Virus record (IMG/VR): IMGVR_UViG_3300017996_000018 | Span: 1 to 23,459 of that record | Length of the DNA stretch: 23,459 nucleotides | Origin: a virus | Reading direction: 5' to 3' (one strand) | Shown: positions 14,208-22,536 of the stretch, piece by piece | Layout of the letters: every line of letters starts with the position of its first letter | Position numbering within the stretch: position 1 is the stretch's first letter | Translations under genes and position numbers: made by a program | The notes under the pieces: generated by a model | Seen by the model: only the letters and a program-made list of their open reading frames with translations | What the model was told of the DNA's origin: nothing | Database searches by the model: none

Positions 14208-14606
14208 ATGAAACCACGCACCGAAGACGATGCCTTGTCCCGCGCGCCCTTGTCGGTAAAGCTTGGCGACAAGGACTACTCCATCCCGCTTTTGGCGGTC
14301 ATGGCCCAGCGCGAGTGGCGAAAGAACCTGTTCGCCGAACTCGCGCCCATCCTCGAATCCTTCAACTTCAAAGTTGACGGCAAGTCGATGGCCACGGGCC
14401 TGACTGCCACCCTTCTTACCTTCCCCGACAAGCTCTGCGACCTCGTTTTCTCCTACGCTCCCGATCTCCCGAAAGACGAGATCCTCGCAAGCGCCACGGA
14501 GGAGCAGATCGCTACGGCCTTCTCCGCGATCATGGCCGTGGCTTTCCCTTTCGTGCCCCAGCTGGGGATGGTGACGAACCTGCTGAGGGCGAACTCGCCA
14601 CGGTAG
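14208..14606 (+). CDS. Tail assembly chaperone, short form (lambda gpG analogue)
   Basis: 132 residues, helical. It lies between tail tube and tape measure, where siphophages carry the chaperone pair. The mid-part (LLAVMAQREWRKNLFAELAPILESF) and the VFSYAPDLPKDEILASATEEQIATAFSAIMAVAFPF segment are typical of this kind of protein. It is thought to coat the tape measure and recruit tube subunits. ATG is preceded by CACGAGGCGACCA. A slippery sequence at 14543-14552 near its end lets some ribosomes enter the -1 frame and make the longer form. Confidence 0.8.
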   Translation: MKPRTEDDALSRAPLSVKLGDKDYSIPLLAVMAQREWRKNLFAELAPILESFNFKVDGKSMATGLTATLLTFPDKLCDLVFSYAPDLPKDEILASATEEQIATAFSAIMAVAFPFVPQLGMVTNLLRANSPR

Positions 14607-14881
14607 GAGAAATCTACGAACTCTGGCTGCGGGAGTATCACGTCTCGCCGCGCGAGATCAACCTGGAATGGACGGAAGAGCAGATCGCACTGATGCTCGA
14701 CAAACGCAAAATCCATTTCGAACGGCTGGCCGAAGAGATCGAGAAGCGGCGGGAGAATGCTGGGGACAGCGAGCCCTCGCTCCATTCGGAAAAACCCCGC
14801 GTCGTCGACAACGCGATGTTTTTCTCCCGCATCCACCAGATGCGGCAAAAGGGTGGGGCGGGGAATGTACCGCTGTGCTAG
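14208..14881 (+). CDS. Tail assembly chaperone, long form by -1 frameshift (gpGT analogue)
   Basis: If ribosomes shift -1 within 14543-14552, reading continues to the TAG at 14879-14881 and gives about 224 residues (675 bases decoded, exactly 225 codons). The added part reads EIYELWLREYHVSPREINLEW, then a charged helix (KRKIHFERLAEEIEKRRE) and VVDNAMFFSRIHQMRQ. The -1 frame has no ATG, GTG or TTG before 14693, yet clear protein-like sequence begins well upstream of that and even before the 0-frame stop, so independent initiation is unlikely. This expression mode is widely conserved in long-tailed phages. In the lambda system the T domain binds the tube protein. Confidence 0.8.
14543..14567 (+). 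promoter_or_regulatory. -1 programmed frameshift site: tandem slippery heptamers plus small hairpin
   Basis: The 0-frame codons GCT TTC CCT TTC contain two overlapping X XXY YYZ heptamers: T TTC CCT (14543-14549) and C CCT TTC (14546-14552). Both allow tandem tRNA re-pairing in the -1 frame. Three bases later comes the perfect palindrome CCCCAGCTGGGG (14556-14567), which can fold as a 4-bp GC stem with an AGCT loop and may stimulate pausing. Seen directly; the efficiency is unknown. Confidence 0.75.
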
Positions 14882-14902
14882 CCGATTGAAAGCAGCCTAA
14901 CT

Positions 14903-17900
14903 ATGCCAGATACAGGACAAGGAATTGACGTTGGAGACGCCGTGTTGCATTTCCTTGGCGACACGACCCAGCTCGATCTAGCCTTCGACCGGGTTGCGAC
15001 CGATGCAGAAGTAAAAATGGCCAAGGCTGCTGACAGCGTTAGCCAGGTGGGCGACGCCATGGACTCGATCGGTCCGAGCGCCACGGCCGCGGGTGCGCAG
15101 ATCACCGCGGGCATGGGCAAGGCGGAGGTTTCAGTCCGCGGCGTCAGCGAGCAGGCCCGCGTGGCCGAAGAGATGCTCGGCATCCGTCTCCCAAGAGGCG
15201 TCAATACTTTCATCGCTACACTGCCAGGACTGCAGACTGCAATTTCTGCGGCCTTCAGTGTGGGCGTCGCGTTTTTTCTTATCGAGGCCCTGGTCAAAGG
15301 CATCGAGAAAATTCAGGAGTTTGTCGAACACGCGCACAAGATGGCGCTGGCCTTCGATGCCTTCGATACGGCAGTCGCGCAGAGCTTCGGAGGCCTCGAC
15401 GACAAACTTCTCCAGGCTGGAATCAAGATGGACGATCTGAAGGGCAACCACGTCGACGCCCTCAGAAAGCAACTGGAGCTGATCGATCATGTCTCGATGC
15501 ATGAGTTGGAGCAGCAATTCAGTCTGCTCGCGAAAGCCGCCGATGCGATGTTTGCCCAACTGACGGCAAGCTGGTATGAGATCGGCTCCGGCTCGAAGGG
15601 CGCACAGAATGCTCTGGCAGACCTCAAGGCGCAATACGATCTCCTGCTCGCCGAGGGCAAAAAGAAAGAAGCCTCAGACCTCTTAGCCGGCACGCTGAAA
15701 TCAGCACAAGATACTCAAAAGGCCCTGCAAGCCGCGAAGAAAGAGGCCGAGGAACTCAACGCCATGGCAGCCGAGACGCCAGGGGCAGCGCCCTCGGCGA
15801 ACGCGGGCCCGAGCGAAAAAGAACTGCAGGCGCAGGATGTCCTCGTCCGCGCCCTCGATGCGCAGGTCGAGGCTCAGAAGAAGATCGCCGAGCTGGAGAA
15901 AGACGAAACCTTCATCAAGCAGACCGAGGAAGGCAAACGGGCCGCGGAAGAGAGAGCCGCCGAAGAAAAACGCGCACTCGATGCCCAACTGGCGAACATC
16001 GAAGCCTGGAAGTCCGCGCAGCACGCGGCCTACGAGTCCGGCAAAACTGACCTGGCAACCTGGCTGGCCGCCGAGGTTCGCGCGTCCGACGCAGCTGCCA
16101 TCGCACACGAGGACTATCTGCAGAAAGTGATCGCCCTCTATACGCGATCGGGGCAGGCCATCAAAGCACAGGAAGCGGCCCAGCAACTGGCGACCCTGCA
16201 GACCAAGGATGCGGCGAAAGAGATGGACGAGCTCGCCTCGGCCATGAACAAGCACCATGAGGCCACGCGCAAGGTCGTCGAGGAGTACGCACGCTTGGTC
16301 GAGGCTAATGTCGCCAAAGACTTCGAAGCCGCACAAAAAGCGGCCGAAGGACTGACCAAGGCAGAAGACGAGCTCCTGAAGGCGCAGTCCAAACTCGCCG
16401 AAGACAAGCTCTCCCAGCACTACAAAGATCAGGAAGCTGCAATCACGAAACTCGCGGCGATGCACCTGATCACCGAGGAGCAGAAAGACGACCGGCTGAA
16501 ACTGCTTGAACAGCAGCAGGCGAATGCGGCGCTTGCGATTCTTAACGACCAGCTCGCGAAAGAGGAACTTGCAGTGCGCGCGGCGGCCGCCAAGTTAGCG
16601 GAAGTTAAGCTGAGCCCAGGCGTCTCGCCAGCAGCCGTGATCGAAGCCGAAGCCGAGCTGAAGAAACTGGAAACGGCTGTCACCAACACGGAAGACCAGA
16701 TCGTCCAGACGAAAGAGAAATTCAATAAGCAGAGCGAACAGGACGACAAGAGCCACTACGGAAAGGCATTGCTTGAAGCGATGGCCTACGGTGCGGAACT
16801 GCTCGCCGAACAGTTGAAGCAGAACCATGGGGATCTTCTGGCAGCGGAGAACCAACTCACGCTGGCGAAAGCCAGAGGCGAGAATACCGCCGCGATCCAG
16901 AAACAAATCGATGTTCTCAAACAGCACGAAAAGGAACTGGAGAAAGAAGCCAACGGGGATAAGACCCTCATCCTTGAGCAAGAGAAACATACGGAGGGGC
17001 AGCTACGGTATGCACAAGCTTTACTGGCAACCCTGAAAGCCGAAGGGATGCAGACGACCGAGGTCGAGAAGGAGATCAAAGACCTACAACTCCTGCTGAT
17101 AGCGCAACAGAAGGAAGCCCAGGAATTGCCCAAGATGAAGACGGCCATGCAGGGCGTCACCATGGCCAGCGAGAAACTCGGCACCATGCTGAAGAGCACT
17201 GCGCAGGAGATGGATAATGCGTTCGCGAGCGCCATCATGGGTGCCATCGCTAGCGGAAAATCCATCGGACAGGCGATGGAGCAAGCCACGGCTACAGTGC
17301 TGAAAAACCTCGCCACTCAAGCGCTCGCCCACGCGATCTACTGTACCGCCATGGGCATTGCCGAGCTGGCTTTGGGCGTGACCGACGAATCGGCTGCTGA
17401 ATGGTTTGCGGCTGCTGCCGAGTTTGGCTTGGTCGCTGGGGCCAGCGGCGCTCTAGGTGTCGCGATGGGTGGCAGCGGATCCAGCAGCGGCGGAGGCCAG
17501 CAGGCGCCAAGTGTCGGCCAGGCTTCAAGTTCTGCCGGCGCAGGTGGCGGCGCGGGCACACAAACCGTGGGAGTTACCCACTTAGCCGCCGGCGGCGTGG
17601 TCAGCCGAAAAATCATGATCGGGGATAGCCCATCCGGCGGCGATGCCGAGGAAGCGATTCTGCCGCTCTCCGACCAGAGCGCGATGCGGAAGATCGTCAA
17701 CGCCATTTTGCCGGTACTGCCCCAGAACGCGCCCGGCTTCGGTTTCGCCACACCCTCGCAGGCGCCTCCCAAAGGTTTCGATCTGAGTCAGCCCTCTTCG
17801 AGCGACCGGCCGGATATCCACTCCGGCAACCCGGCAGACGGGGACTTCACCCGGAGCGAGGCGTCGATTCCGCGGGATGCAATGGGCATGGAAGCCCTGG

Positions 17901-18232
17901 CGGCGAGTTTTGGCGGCCTGCTCTCAACCCCCACCCTCCGGGCCGCCGCAGGCTCTCGCCGCTCAACCGACGCGGCCGCTGCCGCGGCGCTGCCGCCTGT
18001 AGGATTCGATAGCGCCAGCATGGAGAAATTTGCCGACCGGGTGGGAAAACAGGTTAGCCAGATCAGCCAGCCCGCAGTGAGTGACCAGAATCATATCCAC
18101 GTCAATGTCAAGGGCATGATCTCGCCCGACAATTTGAATAAAGTCGTAAAGAAAATCAACCGGGCAGTGCAGAACCGCCAGACCACGCTCAACGCCTCGA
18201 ACTCGCTGCGCGTCACCCGCAGGAGCCAGTAG
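14903..18232 (+). CDS. Tape measure protein
   Basis: 1109 residues, the longest gene, placed right after the chaperones. It has a globular start (1-90), a hydrophobic segment (about 102-132, ATLPGLQTAISAAFSV..FFLIEAL), a very long charged coiled coil (about 135-770, with repeats rich in Ala, Glu, Lys and Gln), a second hydrophobic zone (about 773-855), a Gly/Ser linker (856-890) and a C-terminal domain with HLAAGGVVSRKIMIGDSPSGGDAEEAILPL, a common tape-measure end motif. It sets tail length and takes part in DNA entry. At roughly 0.15 nm per residue the tail would be near 165 nm. There is no obvious lytic transglycosylase or peptidase domain. The start has only a weak Shine-Dalgarno. Confidence 0.9.
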   Translation: MPDTGQGIDVGDAVLHFLGDTTQLDLAFDRVATDAEVKMAKAADSVSQVGDAMDSIGPSATAAGAQITAGMGKAEVSVRGVSEQARVAEEMLGIRLPRGVNTFIATLPGLQTAISAAFSVGVAFFLIEALVKGIEKIQEFVEHAHKMALAFDAFDTAVAQSFGGLDDKLLQAGIKMDDLKGNHVDALRKQLELIDHVSMHELEQQFSLLAKAADAMFAQLTASWYEIGSGSKGAQNALADLKAQYDLLLAEGKKKEASDLLAGTLKSAQDTQKALQAAKKEAEELNAMAAETPGAAPSANAGPSEKELQAQDVLVRALDAQVEAQKKIAELEKDETFIKQTEEGKRAAEERAAEEKRALDAQLANIEAWKSAQHAAYESGKTDLATWLAAEVRASDAAAIAHEDYLQKVIALYTRSGQAIKAQEAAQQLATLQTKDAAKEMDELASAMNKHHEATRKVVEEYARLVEANVAKDFEAAQKAAEGLTKAEDELLKAQSKLAEDKLSQHYKDQEAAITKLAAMHLITEEQKDDRLKLLEQQQANAALAILNDQLAKEELAVRAAAAKLAEVKLSPGVSPAAVIEAEAELKKLETAVTNTEDQIVQTKEKFNKQSEQDDKSHYGKALLEAMAYGAELLAEQLKQNHGDLLAAENQLTLAKARGENTAAIQKQIDVLKQHEKELEKEANGDKTLILEQEKHTEGQLRYAQALLATLKAEGMQTTEVEKEIKDLQLLLIAQQKEAQELPKMKTAMQGVTMASEKLGTMLKSTAQEMDNAFASAIMGAIASGKSIGQAMEQATATVLKNLATQALAHAIYCTAMGIAELALGVTDESAAEWFAAAAEFGLVAGASGALGVAMGGSGSSSGGGQQAPSVGQASSSAGAGGGAGTQTVGVTHLAAGGVVSRKIMIGDSPSGGDAEEAILPLSDQSAMRKIVNAILPVLPQNAPGFGFATPSQAPPKGFDLSQPSSSDRPDIHSGNPADGDFTRSEASIPRDAMGMEALAASFGGLLSTPTLRAAAGSRRSTDAAAAAALPPVGFDSASMEKFADRVGKQVSQISQPAVSDQNHIHVNVKGMISPDNLNKVVKKINRAVQNRQTTLNASNSLRVTRRSQ

Positions 18233-18256
18233 AACGCTACACAAACGCTATACATC

Positions 18257-19351
18257 ATGTCTTCCCTGATCCAATCGTCGAACGGTTTTAACTTTGGGAG
18301 CGGCGCCTTCCCATCAGGGACAACGGAAGGGAGCATGCTGGTCTGCATTTCCGCGGGCTATCTTTCGGGAGGGAGCGGCTACCCGGTGATCGACCTTCCA
18401 ACGACTCCTGGCCTTACCTGGGACCCTGTGACGAGTGAGCAGGGCCTATCTGGCGGGACAGCCCAGACTGTTTCGATCTTCTTTTGCCCGAACGCGCCTG
18501 CGATTTCACCAAGTACCGAGACCACGGTCCTTGCTTCCAATACCAATGGGGGAAGCTACAACCTGAACGGGTTTCAGCTACTCGAGGTTGGCGGGCTTGG
18601 GGTGGCAACGGTAGCCACCGTGCTCGGAGCCTCGGGTGCCGCCCCTGCATTTGCCGGAGCGGGCAATCTCCCCGTCCCTGGAGGCGGGTCGTTCCTGCTC
18701 GCTGTGGCTGCCGATCCCGAGCTCAACAGCGAAATGCTTGCCGGCAGTTCTTGGACGCTGACCCCCATTGGCGGCGGAATCGGGTCTTATCCGCTGGCAA
18801 GCCAGTATCTGGCCACGGCGACTGGCGGTTCCTATAGCACATCTTTTACTGATGCCACGGAGACGTGGTACGGGCCATGGGTGTGCGCCGCGGTTGCCTT
18901 TGCGATCATTCCCACCCCGACCACCGGATTCACCCCGAAGTATCCGCCCATCAAAAAACAGCCCTTTACCCTCTGGGGCCTCGAAGCCAAGCGGTTCGAC
19001 TCCATCACCGTCGATGGGCTGAAGGAATCTGTCTTAGAACGAATTGACGAGGTGACCACTCTGCACTTTCCCCAGGTGGCTCTGAGCGACATGACGGCCT
19101 GGAAAGCCTTCGAATCTTATGCGCTCACAGCAGGCGTCTTCACTTATCTGCCGATCCTTGATTTTCCGAACATTCCGATCGGTGATGCCATCGAGGATCA
19201 GATGTTCCAGTACCCGGGTACTGTCCCAGGCGAGACTGGATGCTCGCTCTGCCAGCTGCTCTCGATGGAGTGGAGGCCGAAATTCGAATCGTTCCAGATT
19301 TTCTCCTTGGACATGAAGCTGCGCCTCGTCGCCGATGAGGTTGGAAGCTAA
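18257..19351 (+). CDS. Distal-tail-like protein fused to an N-terminal sandwich domain
   Basis: 364 residues in two parts. Residues 1-217 form a beta-rich Gly/Ser domain (GSMLVCISAGYL, TVSIFFCPNAP, GSFLLAVAADPE, WVCAAVAFAIIP), a style seen in phage surface or adhesin domains and again in the truncated gene at 23121. Residues 224-360 are clearly similar to the next gene: FTP.YP.I.KQP, DSIT..G(L/I)K..VLERID(E/D)V.TL.F, SD..AWKA, and a final W.PK...........L..RL(V). That repeated part is probably a Dit-like or other tail-tip protein, judged by its place between tape measure and hub. The fusion suggests the N-terminal part is displayed at the tail tip. Confidence 0.6.
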   Translation: MSSLIQSSNGFNFGSGAFPSGTTEGSMLVCISAGYLSGGSGYPVIDLPTTPGLTWDPVTSEQGLSGGTAQTVSIFFCPNAPAISPSTETTVLASNTNGGSYNLNGFQLLEVGGLGVATVATVLGASGAAPAFAGAGNLPVPGGGSFLLAVAADPELNSEMLAGSSWTLTPIGGGIGSYPLASQYLATATGGSYSTSFTDATETWYGPWVCAAVAFAIIPTPTTGFTPKYPPIKKQPFTLWGLEAKRFDSITVDGLKESVLERIDEVTTLHFPQVALSDMTAWKAFESYALTAGVFTYLPILDFPNIPIGDAIEDQMFQYPGTVPGETGCSLCQLLSMEWRPKFESFQIFSLDMKLRLVADEVGS

Positions 19352-19771
19352 ATGACCGTCCCCTACATCCAGTGCATGTTCGTGTACAACACAGGCTCGG
19401 GAGACATCGAGTTTACCCCGACCTATCCCGCCATTGGGAAGCAGCCCCTGGATGGCTGGCTGGCCACGCGCCACGATTCGATCACCTCCTCGGGAATCAA
19501 GCAGGCGGTTCTCGAAAGAATTGACGACGTGATGACTCTGACCTTCTCCTACGTCCCGCAAAGCGACTTAGCCGCATGGAAAGCGATGATGCAGTGGCTT
19601 CTCGCGGGGAACGTCTTCGCCTATCGGCCGAACGCAGCTGATAACACAGTTTGGGGCGAATACACCTTGGACTCGATGGACTGGACGCCCAAGTGGATCG
19701 CCCCGCAGACCTATTCCTTTGAATTGAAGTGCAGGATGTGGGTCGGCGGGACCGTGGTGTCGGGAAGTTAA
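19352..19771 (+). CDS. Distal-tail-like protein, tandem paralogue
   Basis: 139 residues. The ATG follows the previous TAA with no gap. From residue 21 on it aligns with the C-terminal half of the previous protein (FTPTYPAIGKQPLDGW, DSITSSGIKQAVLERIDDVMTLTF, SDLAAWKAM, FAYRP, MDWTPKW...FSFEL-type end), but it lacks the N-terminal sandwich and has only a 20-residue leader (YIQCMFVYNTGSGD). Two paralogues in tandem may form a mixed ring at the tail tip or two successive rings. The structural family is inferred from gene order, not from a motif I can name. Confidence 0.6.
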   Translation: MTVPYIQCMFVYNTGSGDIEFTPTYPAIGKQPLDGWLATRHDSITSSGIKQAVLERIDDVMTLTFSYVPQSDLAAWKAMMQWLLAGNVFAYRPNAADNTVWGEYTLDSMDWTPKWIAPQTYSFELKCRMWVGGTVVSGS

Positions 19772-19774
19772 TTT

Positions 19775-20020
19775 GTGGACTTCAACACGGTCGTCGCAGA
19801 TCACGCCGCGGATTCCAGTCTCTTCTACCGATTTCTGAACAGCACGGAGCTGCGCCTGCGACAAGTGGCATTTGAAGCGGAAGATGACTCGATCCTGCGG
19901 CTGAACCAGTTGGACGTCCGCTTCCGGCACGAGCCGCTGAACTGCTGCAAGAGAAAGACCTGTGCCGAACAGCTTAGAGAGAAATCCCCGACGCCCGATC
20001 ATTTCCAAATCTTAGCATGA
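19775..20020 (+). CDS. Small hypothetical protein between tail-tip genes (81 aa)
   Basis: 81 residues from a GTG 4 bases after the previous stop; its TGA overlaps the ATG of the hub gene (ATGA), so it is very likely translated. It is charged and helical, with a strand-like RLRQVAFEAEDDSILRLNQLDV region and a Cys-rich spot (NCCKRKTC) at residues 56-63. No family is recognised. Position suggests a small tail-tip or chaperone protein. Confidence 0.6.
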   Translation: MDFNTVVADHAADSSLFYRFLNSTELRLRQVAFEAEDDSILRLNQLDVRFRHEPLNCCKRKTCAEQLREKSPTPDHFQILA

Positions 20021-21408
20021 TCTCCGCCACCGCCAACTTCAAAGCCGCTCTCGCCGCCTACACCTCGGGCAACATCATCGTCCAGGTGGTGATTGGGAAT
20101 TACTGGCGCGTCTTCACCAATTACCCAGACGCGATCTCGGGGCATTGTCCCTGGATCATCTCTCTCGACAATCTTGACCTCACGCTCGAGGATCTTGACG
20201 GCGGGGCCGACCAGCGCACGGGCGGAGTCACGGTGCAGGATAATGGCGGCGCGATCACGGCCGATTTCCCAAATTTCACCTTTGAAGGCCAGCAGCTCCA
20301 GATCCAGGTCGGCTTTCCCGGCCTCGCGCAAGTCGATTTTTGCACAGTCTTTACCGGCTTCATCGACACGGTCAGTTCCGCAAATTCCAACGCCGAGTAC
20401 TACATTCAATTCTCGGATGTGCAGACGAAACTCGCGGCAGTCGTCTACCAGACGGGCGATGACGGCGCCTGGACTTCCTCGACCAATGTCCGGACCGTGA
20501 GCGGCCATCCGCTGAACATCCTCTTGCAAATCTGCCAGGAGCTGGACGTGCCGGCAGACACGACGACGATTGAAGCCTACCGGGACGGCCCTTTCGCGGG
20601 CCTAACCTTCACTTTTTACCTGACGCAGGCGCCGGCGGCCGCCGACTTCATTAAAGCGCAGCTCATGAAGCCGCTCGGGGGCTATATGTGGATCAACGCC
20701 GCCGGGTTGCTAACCGTTCACTTTTTCTATCCGCTCACTGGCCCGGTTGCCGTCGGAGCGTTTTCGCGCGATACCTGGCTCGATATTCCCGAAGCCGGCC
20801 AGACCGACATGGTCAACACCGTGCAGATGCAGTTCGACCTGGACGACGCCAGCGCGAACAGCAGCAGTTCCGGCACGTATCTCTCTTCCTACACCGACGA
20901 ATACCTTCCGAGCTATGAGCTTTACGGGAACCTTTCGAGCGAGAAGACGATCAATGCCGACGGCGTTCGCTCCGCCTTCCAGGGCTTCTTCATCGCTGCT
21001 CTGACTGCTGTGCTGATCTTCATGCGCTACGGCTTCAAGAACTTGACCTTCGACAGCGAATCGAGTGGAGGCTCAAGCCCGGATTCCATCTGGAGCACTT
21101 TACTTTATGAGCCCGGCGACATCGTGTCAGTCACTCACCCACAGGTGCCGAACCGCAAAGCGGGGGTCATGGGGATCACAAATAAGCTCTTCGAGATACT
21201 CAACAAGTCGATCAACTTCACCGAAGGCAAACTGACTTACACCATGATCGACGCCAGCTACTTGTCGAATTTCGGCCTCTATCTGATCACCCCGCCAGGC
21301 GAGCCAGTTTATGCCTCGGATAGTTCTGCGAACCAGGCAAAGTATATGTACTTCTGCGGATCGAACGGCGAGTACTCGAACAGCGCGCCAGGGCACGTCT
21401 TAGGCTAG
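20017..21408 (+). CDS. Baseplate hub / tail tip protein
   Basis: 463 residues. Domain-level features fit hub proteins of the gp27/gp44 or Tal N-terminal type. An initial barrel (VQVVIGNYWRVFTNY...ISLDNLDLTLEDLDGGADQRTGGVTVQDN) is followed by the strand set FCTVFTGFIDTVSS and YYIQFSDVQTKLAAVVY. A helical middle (HPLNILLQICQELDVP...DFIKAQLMKPLGGYMWINAAGLLTVHFF) resembles the hub pattern of early assembly of a probe domain reading its own parameter ('GGY.WINA.G.L'). A late strand contains YEPGDIVSVTHPQVP. It sits after the distal-tail genes and before fibres. A short hydrophobic patch near residues 320-340 is probably core, not membrane. Confidence 0.65.
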   Translation: MISATANFKAALAAYTSGNIIVQVVIGNYWRVFTNYPDAISGHCPWIISLDNLDLTLEDLDGGADQRTGGVTVQDNGGAITADFPNFTFEGQQLQIQVGFPGLAQVDFCTVFTGFIDTVSSANSNAEYYIQFSDVQTKLAAVVYQTGDDGAWTSSTNVRTVSGHPLNILLQICQELDVPADTTTIEAYRDGPFAGLTFTFYLTQAPAAADFIKAQLMKPLGGYMWINAAGLLTVHFFYPLTGPVAVGAFSRDTWLDIPEAGQTDMVNTVQMQFDLDDASANSSSSGTYLSSYTDEYLPSYELYGNLSSEKTINADGVRSAFQGFFIAALTAVLIFMRYGFKNLTFDSESSGGSSPDSIWSTLLYEPGDIVSVTHPQVPNRKAGVMGITNKLFEILNKSINFTEGKLTYTMIDASYLSNFGLYLITPPGEPVYASDSSANQAKYMYFCGSNGEYSNSAPGHVLG

Positions 21409-21410
21409 CA

Positions 21411-21695
21411 ATGCCGGATCGCTACACGACCGGCCCACGAGGGATGCCCGGCCCGGTTGGGCCGCAAGGACCGCCGGGAACCCTTCGCCGGTACACGAAT
21501 TTCTTGTCGCCAGCGACACTGGTTCAGGTCGGCAGCTCTGCCGTGTGGACGATCCCAGCATCCATCACCGGAAGTGAGCTGGTTTTCAGAAATGGCCAGC
21601 TGCTCTCGCCGATAGTGGACTACACGGTCTCCGGGAATGCCGTCACCTTTCTCGTCCCTCCGCTTTCGACAGACAACCTCGTAGTCGTGCAATGA
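21411..21695 (+). CDS. Collagen-like mini-fibre protein (94 aa)
   Basis: Residues 8-23 are Gly-X-Y triplets (GPRGMPGPVGPQGPPG), a very short collagen-like stalk. They are followed by a beta domain with LVFRNGQLLSPIVDYTVSGNAVTFLVPPLSTDNLVV, a module common at the ends of phage fibres (NGQ.L....DYT.SG..VTF). The same module is present at the C-terminus of the next protein. It starts 3 bases after the hub stop. It probably trimerises through the stalk and is a short tail-tip appendage. Confidence 0.7.
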   Translation: MPDRYTTGPRGMPGPVGPQGPPGTLRRYTNFLSPATLVQVGSSAVWTIPASITGSELVFRNGQLLSPIVDYTVSGNAVTFLVPPLSTDNLVVVQ

Positions 21696-21720
21696 ACTCA
21701 GAAAAAAGGAAGTGGGCCCA

Positions 21721-22524
21721 ATGAATCCAACACTCGCAAACATCCTGCTGGCGGCCATTTTCGGCGTCACTGCATCCATCATGCTCTTCGGAGCCCTTGC
21801 CATGTTCTTCGCCCGTGATCTCTTTGCCCGCATGTGGGCGAACGTCACGAAGCCGCTCGGCCTGGCACTGGTTGTCGGCTACGTGGCCATTTGCGCTGCA
21901 GCGTCCCCGACTCTGTTCAGTCTTACCAGCCAAGTCCAAGGTATCTTGCCGCTGGTAAACGGCGGTACGAATCAATCAAGCGCCACAATTTCAGCTCACA
22001 ACTGGTTTGGGAACAATACAGCATCCACCACCGCCCCTGGCTATGAGCAGCCCGCGTGCGGCGATCTGTCTAACGCCGGCGCGGGATGCCAGATGTCAAC
22101 CACGGCAGCGGGCGATCTTAGCGGCACTCTCCCTTCAGCCAACGTCGTGAGCACTCACATCAGCGGAGGAACGAATACCGACCTTGCGATATTTAACTCG
22201 ACTGGGAACATGGTTAACTATGCCGGTGCATCGACGTGCACAGGATCACAAGCCGTGCAGACCATCACGGCTTCCGGCGGCGTGACCTGCATCACCACGA
22301 TCAGCGGAAATCTGGTGGACGCGGAAACTCCGGGCGGCTCATGTCCGACGACGACTCTGACGCTTGCGCACACTCCAAACCCTTCTACGGACCTGAAGCT
22401 GTACAAGAACGGCCAGCGGCTGATCGTAGGAGCATCGGCAGATTATACCCTTAGCACTTCGACTGTCACCTTGGCATCTTCGTGTGCCGCAACTGATGCG
22501 TTCATAGCCGATTACAGGTACTGA
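21721..22524 (+). CDS. Fibre-like protein with two N-terminal transmembrane segments
   Basis: 267 residues from ATG 21721, preceded by AAGGA 10 bases upstream; a GTG at 21712 lies too near that site. Residues 7-30 and 46-65 are strong hydrophobic segments separated by a charged loop (ARDLFARMWANVTKP), a two-pass holin-like topology. Then comes typical fibre text: LFSLTSQVQGILPLVNGGTNQSS, HNWFGNNT, GYEQPACGDLSN, DLSGTLPSANV, and the C-terminal LYKNGQRLIVGASADYTLS module shared with the previous gene. Fibres normally carry no membrane segments. It could be a membrane-tethered fibre or a real fusion of a small membrane protein and a fibre. Confidence 0.7.
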   Translation: MNPTLANILLAAIFGVTASIMLFGALAMFFARDLFARMWANVTKPLGLALVVGYVAICAAASPTLFSLTSQVQGILPLVNGGTNQSSATISAHNWFGNNTASTTAPGYEQPACGDLSNAGAGCQMSTTAAGDLSGTLPSANVVSTHISGGTNTDLAIFNSTGNMVNYAGASTCTGSQAVQTITASGGVTCITTISGNLVDAETPGGSCPTTTLTLAHTPNPSTDLKLYKNGQRLIVGASADYTLSTSTVTLASSCAATDAFIADYRY

Positions 22525-22536
22525 TAGGCCCGACGA

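Noticed and set aside
14693-14881. Independent small gene for the second tail chaperone part
   Set aside because: Protein-like sequence in this frame begins upstream of its first start codon and before the 0-frame stop, and a slippery site is present, so a -1 frameshift explains it better.
15701-17772. Several reverse-strand frames over the tape measure gene
   Set aside because: They mirror the Ala/Glu/Lys coiled-coil codons (giving Leu/Phe/Ser-rich text) and none has a recognisable domain or initiation site.
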